Source: Salinimonas iocasae
GTDB taxonomy: Bacteria; Pseudomonadota; Gammaproteobacteria; Enterobacterales; Alteromonadaceae
DNA length: 64,000 nucleotides
Assembly (NCBI RefSeq): GCF_006228385.1
Contig: NZ_CP039852.1
Coordinates: 1,876,001 to 1,940,000, forward strand
Direction: 5' to 3'
In this document: positions 55,025 to 62,909 of the stretch, in pieces
How the letters are laid out: every line of letters starts with the position of its first letter
Numbering within the stretch: position 1 is the stretch's first letter
Position numbers and translations under genes: made by a program
The notes under the pieces: generated by a model
Seen by the model: only the letters and a program-made list of their open reading frames with translations
Database searches by the model: none
What the model was told of the DNA's origin: nothing

Positions 55025-55774
55025 TTGAAATTTTTGCAGATAATCAGCGCTATACTTTTGCTAGTTTCTAATTACGGACATGCAGAGGTTATTGTCGATA
55101 AAACAAGAGGTCGAAAGATTCCCATCGAAATTTCATATCCCACCCAAAAATTTCAATGCACCGATAGCAATAAGTGCCCAGTCAGTTTTATCAGCGCAGG
55201 ATATGGTGTTTCTCACAACAAATATGTCTTTTTAACACGATTACTCAATGAACTTGGTTACATGACAGTCTCGATTGCTCATGAATTACCCCAGGATCCA
55301 CCGCTTTCTACAAAAGGAAACTTGTTCAAAAGTAGAAGCGAAAACTGGCTTCGTGGTGCCAGTACATTAGACTTTTTGCAAAGGCAGTTATCATCCCAAT
55401 ATTCAAACTATGATTTTGACTCTCTTGTTTTAGTAGGTCACTCGAATGGTGGGGATATATCAGCCTGGCTTGCTAACGAAGGCAAGTCTTATGTAAAAAC
55501 TATCATTACTTTAGACAATAGACGGGTTCCATTACCGCGAAATGATAATATTCAGGTCTTATCTATCCGGGGAAGCGACTTCCCCGCAGATTCAGGGGTT
55601 TTGCCTACTTCTCAAAAGGAGAATACTCACTTAATGTGTATCGTTGAAATTCCTAACTCAAGACACAATGACATGTCGGATTACGGCCCTGAATGGTTAA
55701 AAACTAAGATAACTAGAATCATAGATGTTTTTCTATCCGAGGGACGTTGTGCTTCGCTCAAAGAAGCAGCCTGA
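55025..55774 (+). CDS. Secreted alpha/beta hydrolase
   Basis: 249-residue exported hydrolase of the alpha/beta fold. The TTG at 55025 is six bases past AGGAG. A signal peptide covers about 1-20 (LLLVSNYGHA). The nucleophile elbow is VGHSNGGD, a GxSxG with Ser in SNG, and the His of the triad is in NSRHNDM near residue 218. Substrate unknown; a small esterase or lipase is plausible. The TGA stop is part of GCCTGAC, which also ends the lipoprotein gene at 56769, suggesting an attC arm shared by two cassettes. Confidence 0.78.
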   Translation: MKFLQIISAILLLVSNYGHAEVIVDKTRGRKIPIEISYPTQKFQCTDSNKCPVSFISAGYGVSHNKYVFLTRLLNELGYMTVSIAHELPQDPPLSTKGNLFKSRSENWLRGASTLDFLQRQLSSQYSNYDFDSLVLVGHSNGGDISAWLANEGKSYVKTIITLDNRRVPLPRNDNIQVLSIRGSDFPADSGVLPTSQKENTHLMCIVEIPNSRHNDMSDYGPEWLKTKITRIIDVFLSEGRCASLKEAA

Positions 55775-55819
55775 CTTCGCATTATAATCGTTCGCAACCT
55801 CGCAGGTAAACTAACACAG

Positions 55820-55850
55820 TGGCTATAGTGCTTCGAACGGACTATAGCCA
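55820..55850. repeat. 10-bp perfect hairpin between cassette genes
   Basis: TGGCTATAGT and ACTATAGCCA flank an 11-base loop containing TTCGAA. It lies 46 bp after the hydrolase stop without a T run. Could be an attC remnant or a weak terminator. Confidence 0.45.
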
Positions 55851-55894
55851 TATTTGATCCCCTTATGCCGGCGCTATACACTGAATGGATTCAA

Positions 55895-56239
55895 ATGAAG
55901 ATTTTTCTGGTAGTCATTGCTACTCTCTATCTAGCCGCTTGCGACTATGCCTCAGAGAACAGGCGCATAATCAGCAAACAGGAACTTGTTCCAGTTAAAT
56001 TCGATTTAACTGGGAAAAAGCTTGAAGCAGTCAAAGCAACTATTGCCAATTTGGAAGAAAGAGAAATCTCCCCAAAAAACTTTTACGTTGAAGTTGAAAA
56101 ATTCGAAGAGACTGTAGTGGTATTGCTTATAGACAAAGCTTTCAGCAATACGGTTCATGTTGGTGGCGGTGGCGAAACACAGGAGTGCACTTATGACCTG
56201 GTTAAAAAAGAAATTAAGGAATGCTTATACTATCAATAA
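55895..56239 (+). CDS. Small lipoprotein of unknown function
   Basis: 114 residues from ATG 55895. The N-terminus MKIFLVVIATLYLAAC is a lipoprotein signal with a clear lipobox (LAAC, Cys16). The mature part is acidic, with LEAVKATIANLEEREI and a Cys near the end. No family recognised. A frame opening earlier at 55865 breaks the signal peptide. It ends ahead of an attC-like AATAATGCGCC segment. Confidence 0.65.
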   Translation: MKIFLVVIATLYLAACDYASENRRIISKQELVPVKFDLTGKKLEAVKATIANLEEREISPKNFYVEVEKFEETVVVLLIDKAFSNTVHVGGGGETQECTYDLVKKEIKECLYYQ

Positions 56240-56346
56240 TGCGCCATTGTCGTTCGCTGACAATCTTCAGAGCGCGTGCATATGGGTGGCGTCGTTGTTT
56301 CTCTTCGTAGGCCTGCGCCCGTTCGAACTGTAAGCCTTCCAAGCCT

Positions 56347-56769
56347 ATGAATAAATGTCTTCTCTTTTTGATATTAACTCTATTGCAAATTTCCGGTTGT
56401 GATAATTCCAGACAATATTTCGATGAGCGTGAAGGCGAAGATATCAGCACCAGGATATCTCCTAACGAGAATTACAAAGCATTATTGAGAAAGGTAGATA
56501 TAAGTGGATCCGTCATGGTTTCTCAGCCTTACCAGGTTATCGTTGAAGATAAAGCTGGGAACAAAAAGGTGATACTTTTAGCCGACAAAACATCGGGACT
56601 GACTATTACCTGGCTAGAGCCCACAATCATAAGTATTTGCTATGGTAAAGAAACCAGAATCAGAGAGTTTAGAAACTCATATGGCTTTTACTACGAGAAT
56701 ACTCCTTATGTAGACGGTGAGGTTATCTTAAACAGAAAAGAACGTTTTGAGGAGTGCGGTGGAGCCTGA
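56347..56769 (+). CDS. Small lipoprotein of unknown function
   Basis: 140 residues. The lipobox ISGC near residue 18 follows a hydrophobic signal (LLFLILTLLQISGC). The rest, with DISTRISPNENYKALLRK and VIVEDKAGNKKVILLADK, looks like a small beta-rich domain. No known family. Its TGA is inside GCCTGAC, as in the hydrolase gene upstream, consistent with cassette borders. Confidence 0.62.
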   Translation: MNKCLLFLILTLLQISGCDNSRQYFDEREGEDISTRISPNENYKALLRKVDISGSVMVSQPYQVIVEDKAGNKKVILLADKTSGLTITWLEPTIISICYGKETRIREFRNSYGFYYENTPYVDGEVILNRKERFEECGGA

Positions 56770-56888
56770 CTGTGTGCTATTGTCATGCCCTCGTTTTCCA
56801 AGGGCTTATGCCCGGATCCGCTTCGCCTCCTAAAGTTGTGGTTTTTGCCCCATATTTAAAAAATTGTGTGACATGGAGAAGTTACCAG

Positions 56889-57356
56889 ATGGAACCAAAT
56901 TACTCAGAGTACTCGATTGCAGAGCTGGAAGATGCGCTGGCCAATATAGATAAGGACGAATTCCCTGAGCGGGCAGCACGCATAGAAGGTGAACTGATTT
57001 CGCGGCAAGCGTCACAGAACAGCAGTCTGAATACAGCTAACAAAGAATTTGAACCCAATGAGCAGTTCTTTAAATGCCCAACCTGCGAAAAGAAAATCGG
57101 CTTTCTCTCTAAAACTGCGAACAAGTGGGGAAAGGTAAAAGCCTGCCCTCATTGTAACTCACTTTTTGAACAAACGTTAAGCCTGAAAGTATTTGCTATT
57201 GCAATTATACCTGCGCTTATTATTCACCTATTTATATTGCGTCCACTTGTCGTTGCTTTCGGTTTACATGGAGCGATAAGTACTGGCATTTTATCCGGCA
57301 CTCTTTTAATTCTTTCAATGCGTTTCAAAAAAGTCCGGAATAAAACTTTCACATAG
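56889..57356 (+). CDS. Small zinc-ribbon membrane protein
   Basis: 155 residues from ATG 56889 (an earlier frame from 56754 overlaps the previous gene). Residues about 60-85 form a zinc ribbon with CPTC and CPHC, and two membrane spans follow near 102-120 and 125-148. The N-terminal acidic helix is YSEYSIAELEDALANI. Unknown family. Its position in the small-gene series suggests a cassette, but no sharp attC is seen on either side. Confidence 0.6.
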   Translation: MEPNYSEYSIAELEDALANIDKDEFPERAARIEGELISRQASQNSSLNTANKEFEPNEQFFKCPTCEKKIGFLSKTANKWGKVKACPHCNSLFEQTLSLKVFAIAIIPALIIHLFILRPLVVAFGLHGAISTGILSGTLLILSMRFKKVRNKTFT

Positions 57357-57495
57357 TAAAAATCATGCCTCCGGTTGAAGTTAAGGCCTGCTTCGGGAGT
57401 TTGTGCCTGCCCGCTTTGTGCGCGTAAATTAGTCCTAGCTGTTCTATGCCCTTCAACTGTCATAACAGCTTTAAAACAAGGAAGGAGTCTGATTT

Positions 57496-57858
57496 ATGAA
57501 AAAGTTAATCGTACTTTTCTCACTCGTACTTATTCTTGCTACTGTCAATTTATCGGGGTTCGGATTCAGCTTCCTTCAGGTTTACATTGTTGCGCCGCTC
57601 CTGCTGAGTATTTTTGTGGCTTTGATTAAGACAAAAAAGCCAACGCTCAATTTCATCGTGTCATGGGCGGGCGTGCTGTCAGGTCTGCTGGCGCTGGTGC
57701 TTTATTATTCGGTAAATACCTATACGGGCACTGATGGTCAGGCCGGCCTGATTTATGCCGTTGTGCCATTTTACCAGCTGGCTTTCATGCTTTTAGTGGC
57801 TGCTATTGCCTTGCTTATCTGGCATTTTACAAAACGCTTTAAAAGAACAAAGACATAG
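57496..57858 (+). CDS. Small polytopic membrane protein
   Basis: 120 residues with a strong ribosome site (AAGGAAGGAG) before ATG 57496. Four hydrophobic spans are suggested, at about 3-20, 25-43, 54-72 and 84-108, with a basic C-terminus (KRFKRTKT). No family recognised. The 240 bp after it up to the esterase has no convincing gene. Confidence 0.65.
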   Translation: MKKLIVLFSLVLILATVNLSGFGFSFLQVYIVAPLLLSIFVALIKTKKPTLNFIVSWAGVLSGLLALVLYYSVNTYTGTDGQAGLIYAVVPFYQLAFMLLVAAIALLIWHFTKRFKRTKT

Positions 57859-58100
57859 GGCGACACCGCGTAAATTTCGGTATGCCTGGACAATAGTAAA
57901 ATATGAGCAGCTTCAGGCTGGCCAGCTGGCTTTTGTAACTTTTGTCATTTTGGACCTGGTAATTCGTTGTCGGAGAAAAGTGATAGTAGTGATTCATCTT
58001 ACGAAGGCGATATTAGTGGGGCTAATTAAAACGAAAGAAGTGTTTTAAACTCATTTATCTTCAATAACCCTACCCTTACGGTTTGAATAGAGGACCATTT

Positions 58101-58958
58101 GTGAAACACCTTTTAATGTTTAGCGCTCTGTTACTGTTAAGTATCAAGGCTTTTGCTGTTGAAACGGTATCAGCCGGATACAAGGCTTCGCTCAAATCTG
58201 CTGTACTTGCAGAAGAACGTGACTATTATGTATCGCTTCCCCCCGGTTATGACGCTTCTGAAGACACCTATCCAGTTGTGTATGTGCTTGATGGCGATGT
58301 CCATCGCTGGAGGGCGATAAGTGGTATTATCGAAGGGTTAAGTACTGAGACTCTCGATAACCAGATTAACCAAGCTATCGTGGTTGCCATCCCCAACACA
58401 GACAGAGATCGTGATTTAACCCCTACCCGACTTGCACAATGGACATTTGAAGGAAAAGTGCTGCAAACCTTTCAGACATCCGGTGGTGCTGACAGCTTTC
58501 AGGCTTTTCTCAATAATGAATTAATTCCGCACATAGAAGCTGAGTATCGTGCTTCTGAGCAACGAATTCTGGTTGGCGAATCCTTTGGCGGTTTGTTTGC
58601 CTCGTTTACGCTGCTTACAAAACCACAGATGTTTACTGACTACCTGATTATCGATCCTGCTGCATTATGGGATAACAATTATCTGAACAAACGTTTTCAG
58701 ACAACAGACAAGCCTGTAGCGCAATCCAAGGTAACTATTTACTTTGCTTTTGCTAACAATGCTCACCTTGGGAATATAGGCATGACCAACAGAAAATGGG
58801 GAGAAGAATTCGCTTCAGCGCTTCATTCTGAAATGTCGGGCAACTACATTGTGACACAGCAGTATTTTGAAGACGAATCACATGGAACGGTTGCATTGCC
58901 TGGCTGGTATCGCGGGTTAAAGCTGCTGCTTTCTGCCCGTACCCCACATGATACTTAG
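58101..58958 (+). CDS. Secreted esterase of the enterochelin-esterase (PF00756-like) type
   Basis: 285 residues from GTG 58101, six bases after AGAGGA; a TTG at 58083 is open in frame but less likely. Signal peptide of about 20 residues (LLLLSIKAFA). YYVSLPPGYDASEDTYPVVYVLDGD is the family N-terminal strand, and VGESFGGLFA carries the GxSxG nucleophile. Asp and His of the triad lie later (YLIIDPAALW; EDESHGTVALPGW with the His). Probably hydrolyses small esters outside the inner membrane. A long inverted repeat (58959-58999) follows the stop. Confidence 0.85.
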   Translation: MKHLLMFSALLLLSIKAFAVETVSAGYKASLKSAVLAEERDYYVSLPPGYDASEDTYPVVYVLDGDVHRWRAISGIIEGLSTETLDNQINQAIVVAIPNTDRDRDLTPTRLAQWTFEGKVLQTFQTSGGADSFQAFLNNELIPHIEAEYRASEQRILVGESFGGLFASFTLLTKPQMFTDYLIIDPAALWDNNYLNKRFQTTDKPVAQSKVTIYFAFANNAHLGNIGMTNRKWGEEFASALHSEMSGNYIVTQQYFEDESHGTVALPGWYRGLKLLLSARTPHDT

Positions 58959-58999
58959 GCGTTGGCGTTGACCTGCATCGCCTTCGGCCCGGCCAACGC
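58959..58999. repeat. 8-bp inverted repeat after the esterase gene
   Basis: GCGTTGGC and GCCAACGC, with a 25-base loop containing TTCGGCC, start directly after the esterase stop. No T run follows. May be an attC relic or a terminator-like structure. Confidence 0.4.
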
Positions 59000-59065
59000 T
59001 TCTGTTTCGCCGCCAGAATGAGATCACTTGCTGATGCTGTAATGGCGTGCTAAATTCCGCATCAC

Positions 59066-59112
59066 ATCGCAGGGACGACCCTGTGATTAATTAACTGACG
59101 GGGACGACCCCA
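59066..59112 (+). promoter_or_regulatory. Guanidine-II (mini-ykkC) riboswitch
   Basis: Two hairpins with identical ACGA loops: CAGGG-ACGA-CCCTG (59070-59083) and GGGG-ACGA-CCCC (59100-59111), 16 bases apart, just before an SMR gene. This pair of ACGR loops in GC stems is the guanidine-II consensus. Guanidinium binding joins the two loops and frees the ribosome site of the downstream gene (class knowledge). The AGGTG at 59118-59122 lies 6 bases past the second hairpin. Confidence 0.93.
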
Positions 59113-59127
59113 TTTATAGGTGTCGTT

Positions 59128-59448
59128 ATGAATTGGTTAATACTTATCTTTGCAGGTTTTCTCGAGGTTGTCTGGGCAGTAGGCCTGAAATACACCCACG
59201 GATTCACCAAGCCTCTCCCTTCTGTTGTCACTGTCGTAGCTATGGCTGCAAGTTTTTACTGCCTCAGCCTGGCAATGCGCTCTCTGCCTTTAAGTATCGC
59301 CTACACAGTATGGGTTGGTATCGGCATGGTGGGAGCAGTTCTTTTCGGAATAATTTTTCTTAAAGAGCCGGTAAATCTGTTTAAAGTTGTCAGCCTGCTT
59401 TTAATCATAAGCGGTATTCTTGGCCTCAAATTATCAAGTGGTGCCTAA
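59128..59448 (+). CDS. gdx: Guanidinium exporter (SMR family, Gdx/SugE)
   Basis: A 106-residue four-span small multidrug resistance protein. The first span has the essential Glu13 (GFLEVVWAVGLKYTHGF), and the remaining sequence follows the SugE/Gdx pattern (WVGIGMVGAVLFG). SMR proteins of this subtype exchange guanidinium for protons as an antiparallel dimer. The riboswitch directly upstream settles the substrate, since it is the guanidine-sensing class. Stands alone on the plus strand. Very secure combination. Confidence 0.94.
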   Translation: MNWLILIFAGFLEVVWAVGLKYTHGFTKPLPSVVTVVAMAASFYCLSLAMRSLPLSIAYTVWVGIGMVGAVLFGIIFLKEPVNLFKVVSLLLIISGILGLKLSSGA

Positions 59449-59655
59449 AGTGTCTATTCCGCTAGCACTTGGCCAGGAATGGTAAACATTGTGGGCTACT
59501 GTGACAGGTAGCCTACAAGTTAGCGCCGCACAATCATACTTACGTCAAGATATCCGCAGCTTCAATCCCTACCCTATAATAGAGGTTATTACGTGCCAAT
59601 AGCTTCATTTGAATTAGCGAACATTTCAATATTCATCGGTTAGACACAAATACCA

Positions 59656-59684
59656 TGTTTATATAGGCACGATATGGCTATAAT
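59656..59684 (+). promoter_or_regulatory. Strong promoter with long leader
   Basis: TGTTTA (59656-59661) and TATAAT (59679-59684) are 17 bp apart, giving a start near 59691 and a leader of about 185 nt before the small gene at 59876. The leader contains a CACGAC/GTCGTG pair (59758-59785). The remainder of the 427-bp gap 59449-59875 shows no gene. Read by eye. Confidence 0.5.
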
Positions 59685-59875
59685 GAAGTGTTGCATTTCC
59701 GGTTGGCGTGATTCGATGACAATTTTCAGCTATCCGATCCCTTTACCGCCACCGCACCACGACTTTTATAACATCGGTCGTGCTTATTAAATACGTAATG
59801 TGCCCCTATGGGCCTGTTACATTATCAGTATCGACATGCTGATACATTCAAACACACAAACTATGAGATTTACCA

Positions 59876-60031
59876 ATGACCAAATTTGATGACAGGGTTA
59901 AAGAGCTAGTCACGAAACATCCTAATTTAACTAAAGAAGACGCGATGAAAATCGTCACCGATAAGAACGCAAGAAAAAGAAAAGAGCGGCAAAATCCGAA
60001 AAAAGCAATATCAGTAAGGATGCGTAGATAA
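59876..60031 (+). CDS. 51-residue basic small protein
   Basis: A short open frame from ATG 59876 to TAA, 51 residues, with about 15 Lys/Arg. Residues about 16-30 read PNLTKEDAMKIVTDK, and the tail is NARKRKERQNPKKA. It looks like a nucleic-acid-binding or ribosome-associated miniprotein, and the strong promoter and 185-nt leader suggest it is really expressed, possibly cold- or stress-induced. No family recognised, and no good ribosome site is seen, so doubt remains. Confidence 0.5.
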   Translation: MTKFDDRVKELVTKHPNLTKEDAMKIVTDKNARKRKERQNPKKAISVRMRR

Positions 60032-60134
60032 GTTATACGCGCACCCTAAGGGGCTTCGTTAACGACTGCCCCTGTTTGTCACTCAAGAACATCGCCAACT
60101 AAATACATAGTCATTACGGAGTCTCTGTTAAGCA

Positions 60135-60386
60135 ATGAGTACTGAGCAGAAAAATAATCCACTTCATGGGATCACTCTGGAGAAAGTCGTCACCCGATTA
60201 CACGAACATTATGGCTGGGAAGGCCTGGCTTACAGAATAGATATTAATTGTTTTAAGAGTGACCCTTCTATCAAGTCTTCGCTGAAGTTTTTACGTAAAA
60301 CTCAATGGGCAAGAGACAAAGTCGAAAATTTGTATATCAAGACGTTTGCCGAACCGTCGCCCTGGGGTGACATTAAGAAGCCGTAA
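60135..60386 (+). CDS. VF530-family DNA-binding protein
   Basis: An 83-residue protein of the VF530 (DUF2132) family. [22 protein letters not shown] and [32 protein letters not shown]... are the family's conserved core (residues about 7-67). Members are thought to bind DNA through a SAP-like fold; function unknown. The C-terminal GDIKKP is followed at once by a Cys-rich frame in the -1 register, described separately. Single gene on the plus strand. Confidence 0.85.
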   Translation: MSTEQKNNPLHGITLEKVVTRLHEHYGWEGLAYRIDINCFKSDPSIKSSLKFLRKTQWARDKVENLYIKTFAEPSPWGDIKKP

Positions 60387-60550
60387 AAAAAGAGAGCTTT
60401 TGCCATTTCTGCATTCATAGCACTGCTTGTGATTTGATTGACCCGCTTCAATTAATGATTGAAAGCCAGTGCACTGAATATAGCGTTTCGAGTGTTGAAC
60501 AGTGTAAGGGCTGTTTGGAAGATAACAATAACTGCAAGTTTTGGCGGTAA
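60377..60550 (+). pseudogene. Cys-rich frame without a start, in the -1 frame after VF530
   Basis: 57 codons beginning just before the VF530 stop and in its -1 frame, with no usable start until codon 20. It has eight cysteines arranged as CHFCIHSTAC, then QC, then CKGC and a last C six residues on, a pattern typical of a metal-binding domain. The sequence looks like selected protein. The best reading is that VF530 once ended in this domain and one base was gained near its stop; a ribosomal frameshift is the other possibility. No classical slippery heptamer is seen in frame. Confidence 0.5.
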
Positions 60551-60592
60551 TTCCTATACCTCCTAAACATTCAGTAGAAGGAGCGATGTTAA

Positions 60593-60892
60593 GTGAGTAA
60601 TGGCAAATTGGAACGTGCTGCAAATCGTGCATTTCTTTTGTTTTTAGCCTGCTTATCGTTGATTCCATGCACTATTCTTTTCCAGATTTTCGTTTTACAG
60701 AGCGAGTGGGCAGTTATCGTTGGCTTTGTTAAAGGCGTAATTATAGGCGGTATTGCCTGCCTGATACCCGCCACCTATGCCGGCTACTGGCGGGCTCGCC
60801 TAAAGATTAGGTCTCGCACTTTAAAAGCTGTCCTCGTCCTCTCACTTTTTTGGTTTTTGTTGGTCGCGTCTGTTTATATTTATAACAGATAG
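60593..60892 (+). CDS. Small membrane protein, weakly AtpI-like
   Basis: 99 residues from GTG 60593, downstream of AAGGAG. Three hydrophobic stretches at about 13-33, 38-62 and 76-96, with a GGIACLIPATYAGYW segment that faintly resembles the AtpI/ATP-synthase-I pattern. The resemblance is too weak for a call. Probably a small inner-membrane protein of unknown role. Confidence 0.6.
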   Translation: MSNGKLERAANRAFLLFLACLSLIPCTILFQIFVLQSEWAVIVGFVKGVIIGGIACLIPATYAGYWRARLKIRSRTLKAVLVLSLFWFLLVASVYIYNR

Positions 60893-60956
60893 TGTCTTAC
60901 TTTCCTTTTTCTAATATATTTCCTCAGTCAATTATCTATTAATTAAACGGAAATAT

Positions 60957-61373
60957 ATGGAAATCTCATACAGCATAGACGCAAGCATTACCCGCGAACA
61001 ATTCGTTGCGCTTTTGAACGCCTCTGGATTGGGTGAACGTCGACCTGTTAATGACGAACAGTGTATTGAAGGTATGCTTGAAAATAGTAACCTCATGGTT
61101 ACTGCCTGGCATAAGGAGCAATTAATAGGTATCGCACGCAGCGTGACGGATTTTCACTATGCCTGTTACCTGTCAGATTTAGCCGTTCATAAAAATTATC
61201 AGTATCTGGGGCTTGGAAAAGCTTTACAGAATCTGACGCAAAAGCAACTTGGGCCCAGGTGCAAACTTATTCTCCTTGCGGCACCCGATGCCAATAGTTA
61301 TTACGAGAAACTAGGCTTTACCAATAATCCGCGCTGCTGGGTGCTTGAAAGAGACTGGCGTATTACAGAGTAA
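60957..61373 (+). CDS. GNAT-family N-acetyltransferase
   Basis: 138 residues with a GNAT fold. The acetyl-CoA binding motif A is LAVHKNYQYLGLGKALQNL (about 78-96, Q/RxxGxG/A type), and YYEKLGF near residue 118 is the usual C-terminal segment. Substrate unknown. Preceded by a short AT-rich spacer; no partner gene is recognised. Confidence 0.85.
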   Translation: MEISYSIDASITREQFVALLNASGLGERRPVNDEQCIEGMLENSNLMVTAWHKEQLIGIARSVTDFHYACYLSDLAVHKNYQYLGLGKALQNLTQKQLGPRCKLILLAAPDANSYYEKLGFTNNPRCWVLERDWRITE

Positions 61374-61615
61374 CCGTGCGTGTGGGCGTTTCGCTAATCC
61401 TCAGGACAGCGATGAAGCGAATAAAAATCAGACTCATACTGACTTTGTTGCATCAGCGTTCTTTATTTTCTGAAGAATACTCTTTGCCCGCCTGCCCTTA
61501 ATCCTGTCGGTGTTAATACTTGCACTTTGTGGGCTTATCGCTGTGATATGTTTGTCTTAAAACTCTATGGGAAGGCGTACGATCTGAATTTTGCCGATCT
61601 TAAGGGAGAAAAACT

Positions 61616-61948
61616 GTGAAAACATGGATTATCTGCATACTATCGTTTCTGGCCGGAGGCACAGTTGCCGCGCTTTTTGGCCTTAAAATGCTGACAGCCT
61701 CATGGCAGGCTGAAGTACTTATTCAGAATGATATTTATGCACGGCATCTGAAGTATATAGCCAACGACGATATCGACACATTAATTACCGAAAGTTGTAT
61801 GGCGCTGGCATCAGGCCTGCAAAACTATGCAGAGCTGGAAACTGTCTTTTGGGCCAGTGATACGCCGTACTATTCTCAAGGTATGGTAGAAGAGATAAAT
61901 CAGCGGGCAAATGATGTGCTAAAAAGAAACAAATTATGCAATAAATAG
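61616..61948 (+). CDS. Single-span membrane protein of unknown function
   Basis: 110 residues from GTG 61616, nine bases after GGGAGA. One N-terminal span (about 3-24, ICILSFLAGGTVAALFG) then a helical soluble part with two cysteines. No family recognised. The 242 bp before it carry only short open frames, including a hydrophobic stretch interrupted by a stop. Confidence 0.55.
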   Translation: MKTWIICILSFLAGGTVAALFGLKMLTASWQAEVLIQNDIYARHLKYIANDDIDTLITESCMALASGLQNYAELETVFWASDTPYYSQGMVEEINQRANDVLKRNKLCNK

Positions 61949-62041
61949 AGAATAATGATGTTCTCCGTTGCTGGGTTAGCACTATCCAATGCACTTTTAA
62001 GCTGCGAAGCCTGAATACTACCTCTCATGGAATGATTGATT

Positions 62042-62362
62042 ATGACGTATAACGTTACACGTATAAACGCACACAAAACCTCACTCACGCTGGCAGGAAC
62101 CCTGTCATTGCTGTCAATAATCAGCGCAGTATTGGGCGGTATATCATTGCTGTTCGGCAATGATGTTCACACCTCCTTCAACTTCTTTTTCACTATCTCG
62201 GGAAGCGGAGTATTATTTAATAGCCTGATGCTGGTCATCACCCCTCTGCTGACTTTTGTAATGACTTATCTTGCGGCATTGGTATTTTGTTTCCTGTTTA
62301 ACGTAGTAACCCAATATACCGGGGGCCTGAGTATTGTGCTTACAAAATCAGACGACCTATAG
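62042..62362 (+). CDS. Small two-span membrane protein
   Basis: 106 residues from ATG 62042 (a TTG two codons earlier is open). Two long hydrophobic spans, at about 16-38 and 59-88, separated by a loop with DVHTSFNFF. Resembles DUF3566-type membrane proteins in layout only. Function unknown. Confidence 0.6.
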   Translation: MTYNVTRINAHKTSLTLAGTLSLLSIISAVLGGISLLFGNDVHTSFNFFFTISGSGVLFNSLMLVITPLLTFVMTYLAALVFCFLFNVVTQYTGGLSIVLTKSDDL

Positions 62363-62563
62363 CACCTTTATAAAGTAACGTGCATTAACGCCACATGGTT
62401 AGCGAAATGTGTGGCATACACAGGCAAACTCAATCTTGAGCCCGAGGTCACCAGAACAGTATTCTATTTACCGACATTGGTCCTGCGTTATTTTCATTTA
62501 AGCGGTTTAGACCCGGCTACAATGGTGATAGTACTGAACCAGAACACTTCTAAAGGGGGCAAT

Positions 62564-62893
62564 ATGGCGTGGCTTTACTTAGCAATAGCAATATTTTCTG
62601 AGGTAGTGGGTACCCTGGCCCTTAAAATTTCAGATGGCTTCGTACACCCGGCTGCCAGTACCGTTTGCGTAATTGCCTATGGTATTGCGTTTTACTGCCT
62701 GTCGTTAGTCGTCAAAACCGTTCCGGTAGGTATTGCTTATGCGATATGGGCGGGTGCCGGCATCGTACTTATCACACTATTATCTGCACTATGGTTTAAG
62801 CAGATCCCTGATCTTCCAGCCATATTAGGTATGGGTTTGATAATTGCGGGCGTGCTTACTATCAATGTGTTTTCTGATTCAGTGTCACATTAA
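62564..62893 (+). CDS. EmrE-type small multidrug resistance transporter
   Basis: 109 residues from ATG 62564, after AGGGGG. The first span is AWLYLAIAIFSEVVGTLALK with the essential Glu14, followed by GIAFYCLSLVVKTVPVGIAYAIWAGAGIV, the QAC-type SMR signature. These export quaternary ammonium compounds and toxic cations. It is a second SMR gene 3.1 kb from gdx but of the other subtype, since it lacks the Gdx signature and has no riboswitch. The longer upstream frame is not supported. Confidence 0.92.
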   Translation: MAWLYLAIAIFSEVVGTLALKISDGFVHPAASTVCVIAYGIAFYCLSLVVKTVPVGIAYAIWAGAGIVLITLLSALWFKQIPDLPAILGMGLIIAGVLTINVFSDSVSH

Positions 62894-62909
62894 CCAATAG
62901 GCGATACAT

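Noticed and set aside
53518..56769. CRISPR array or REP/MITE repeats instead of attC
   Set aside because: The repeats are few, long and unevenly spaced, each tied to one gene, with paired cassette ends; that fits attC rather than CRISPR or MITEs.
57806..58048. 80-residue plus-strand frame overlapping the 120-residue membrane gene
   Set aside because: Overlaps the end of a better gene in another frame, lacks a ribosome site and looks like spacer.
51737..59448. An integron integrase gene near the cassettes
   Set aside because: No tyrosine-recombinase frame or RHxxR pattern is seen on either strand, so the cluster is called integrase-less.
62411..62563. N-terminal 51-residue extension of the SMR gene
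   Set aside because: SMR proteins are about 105-110 residues and begin at the first span; AGGGGG lies just before the inner ATG.
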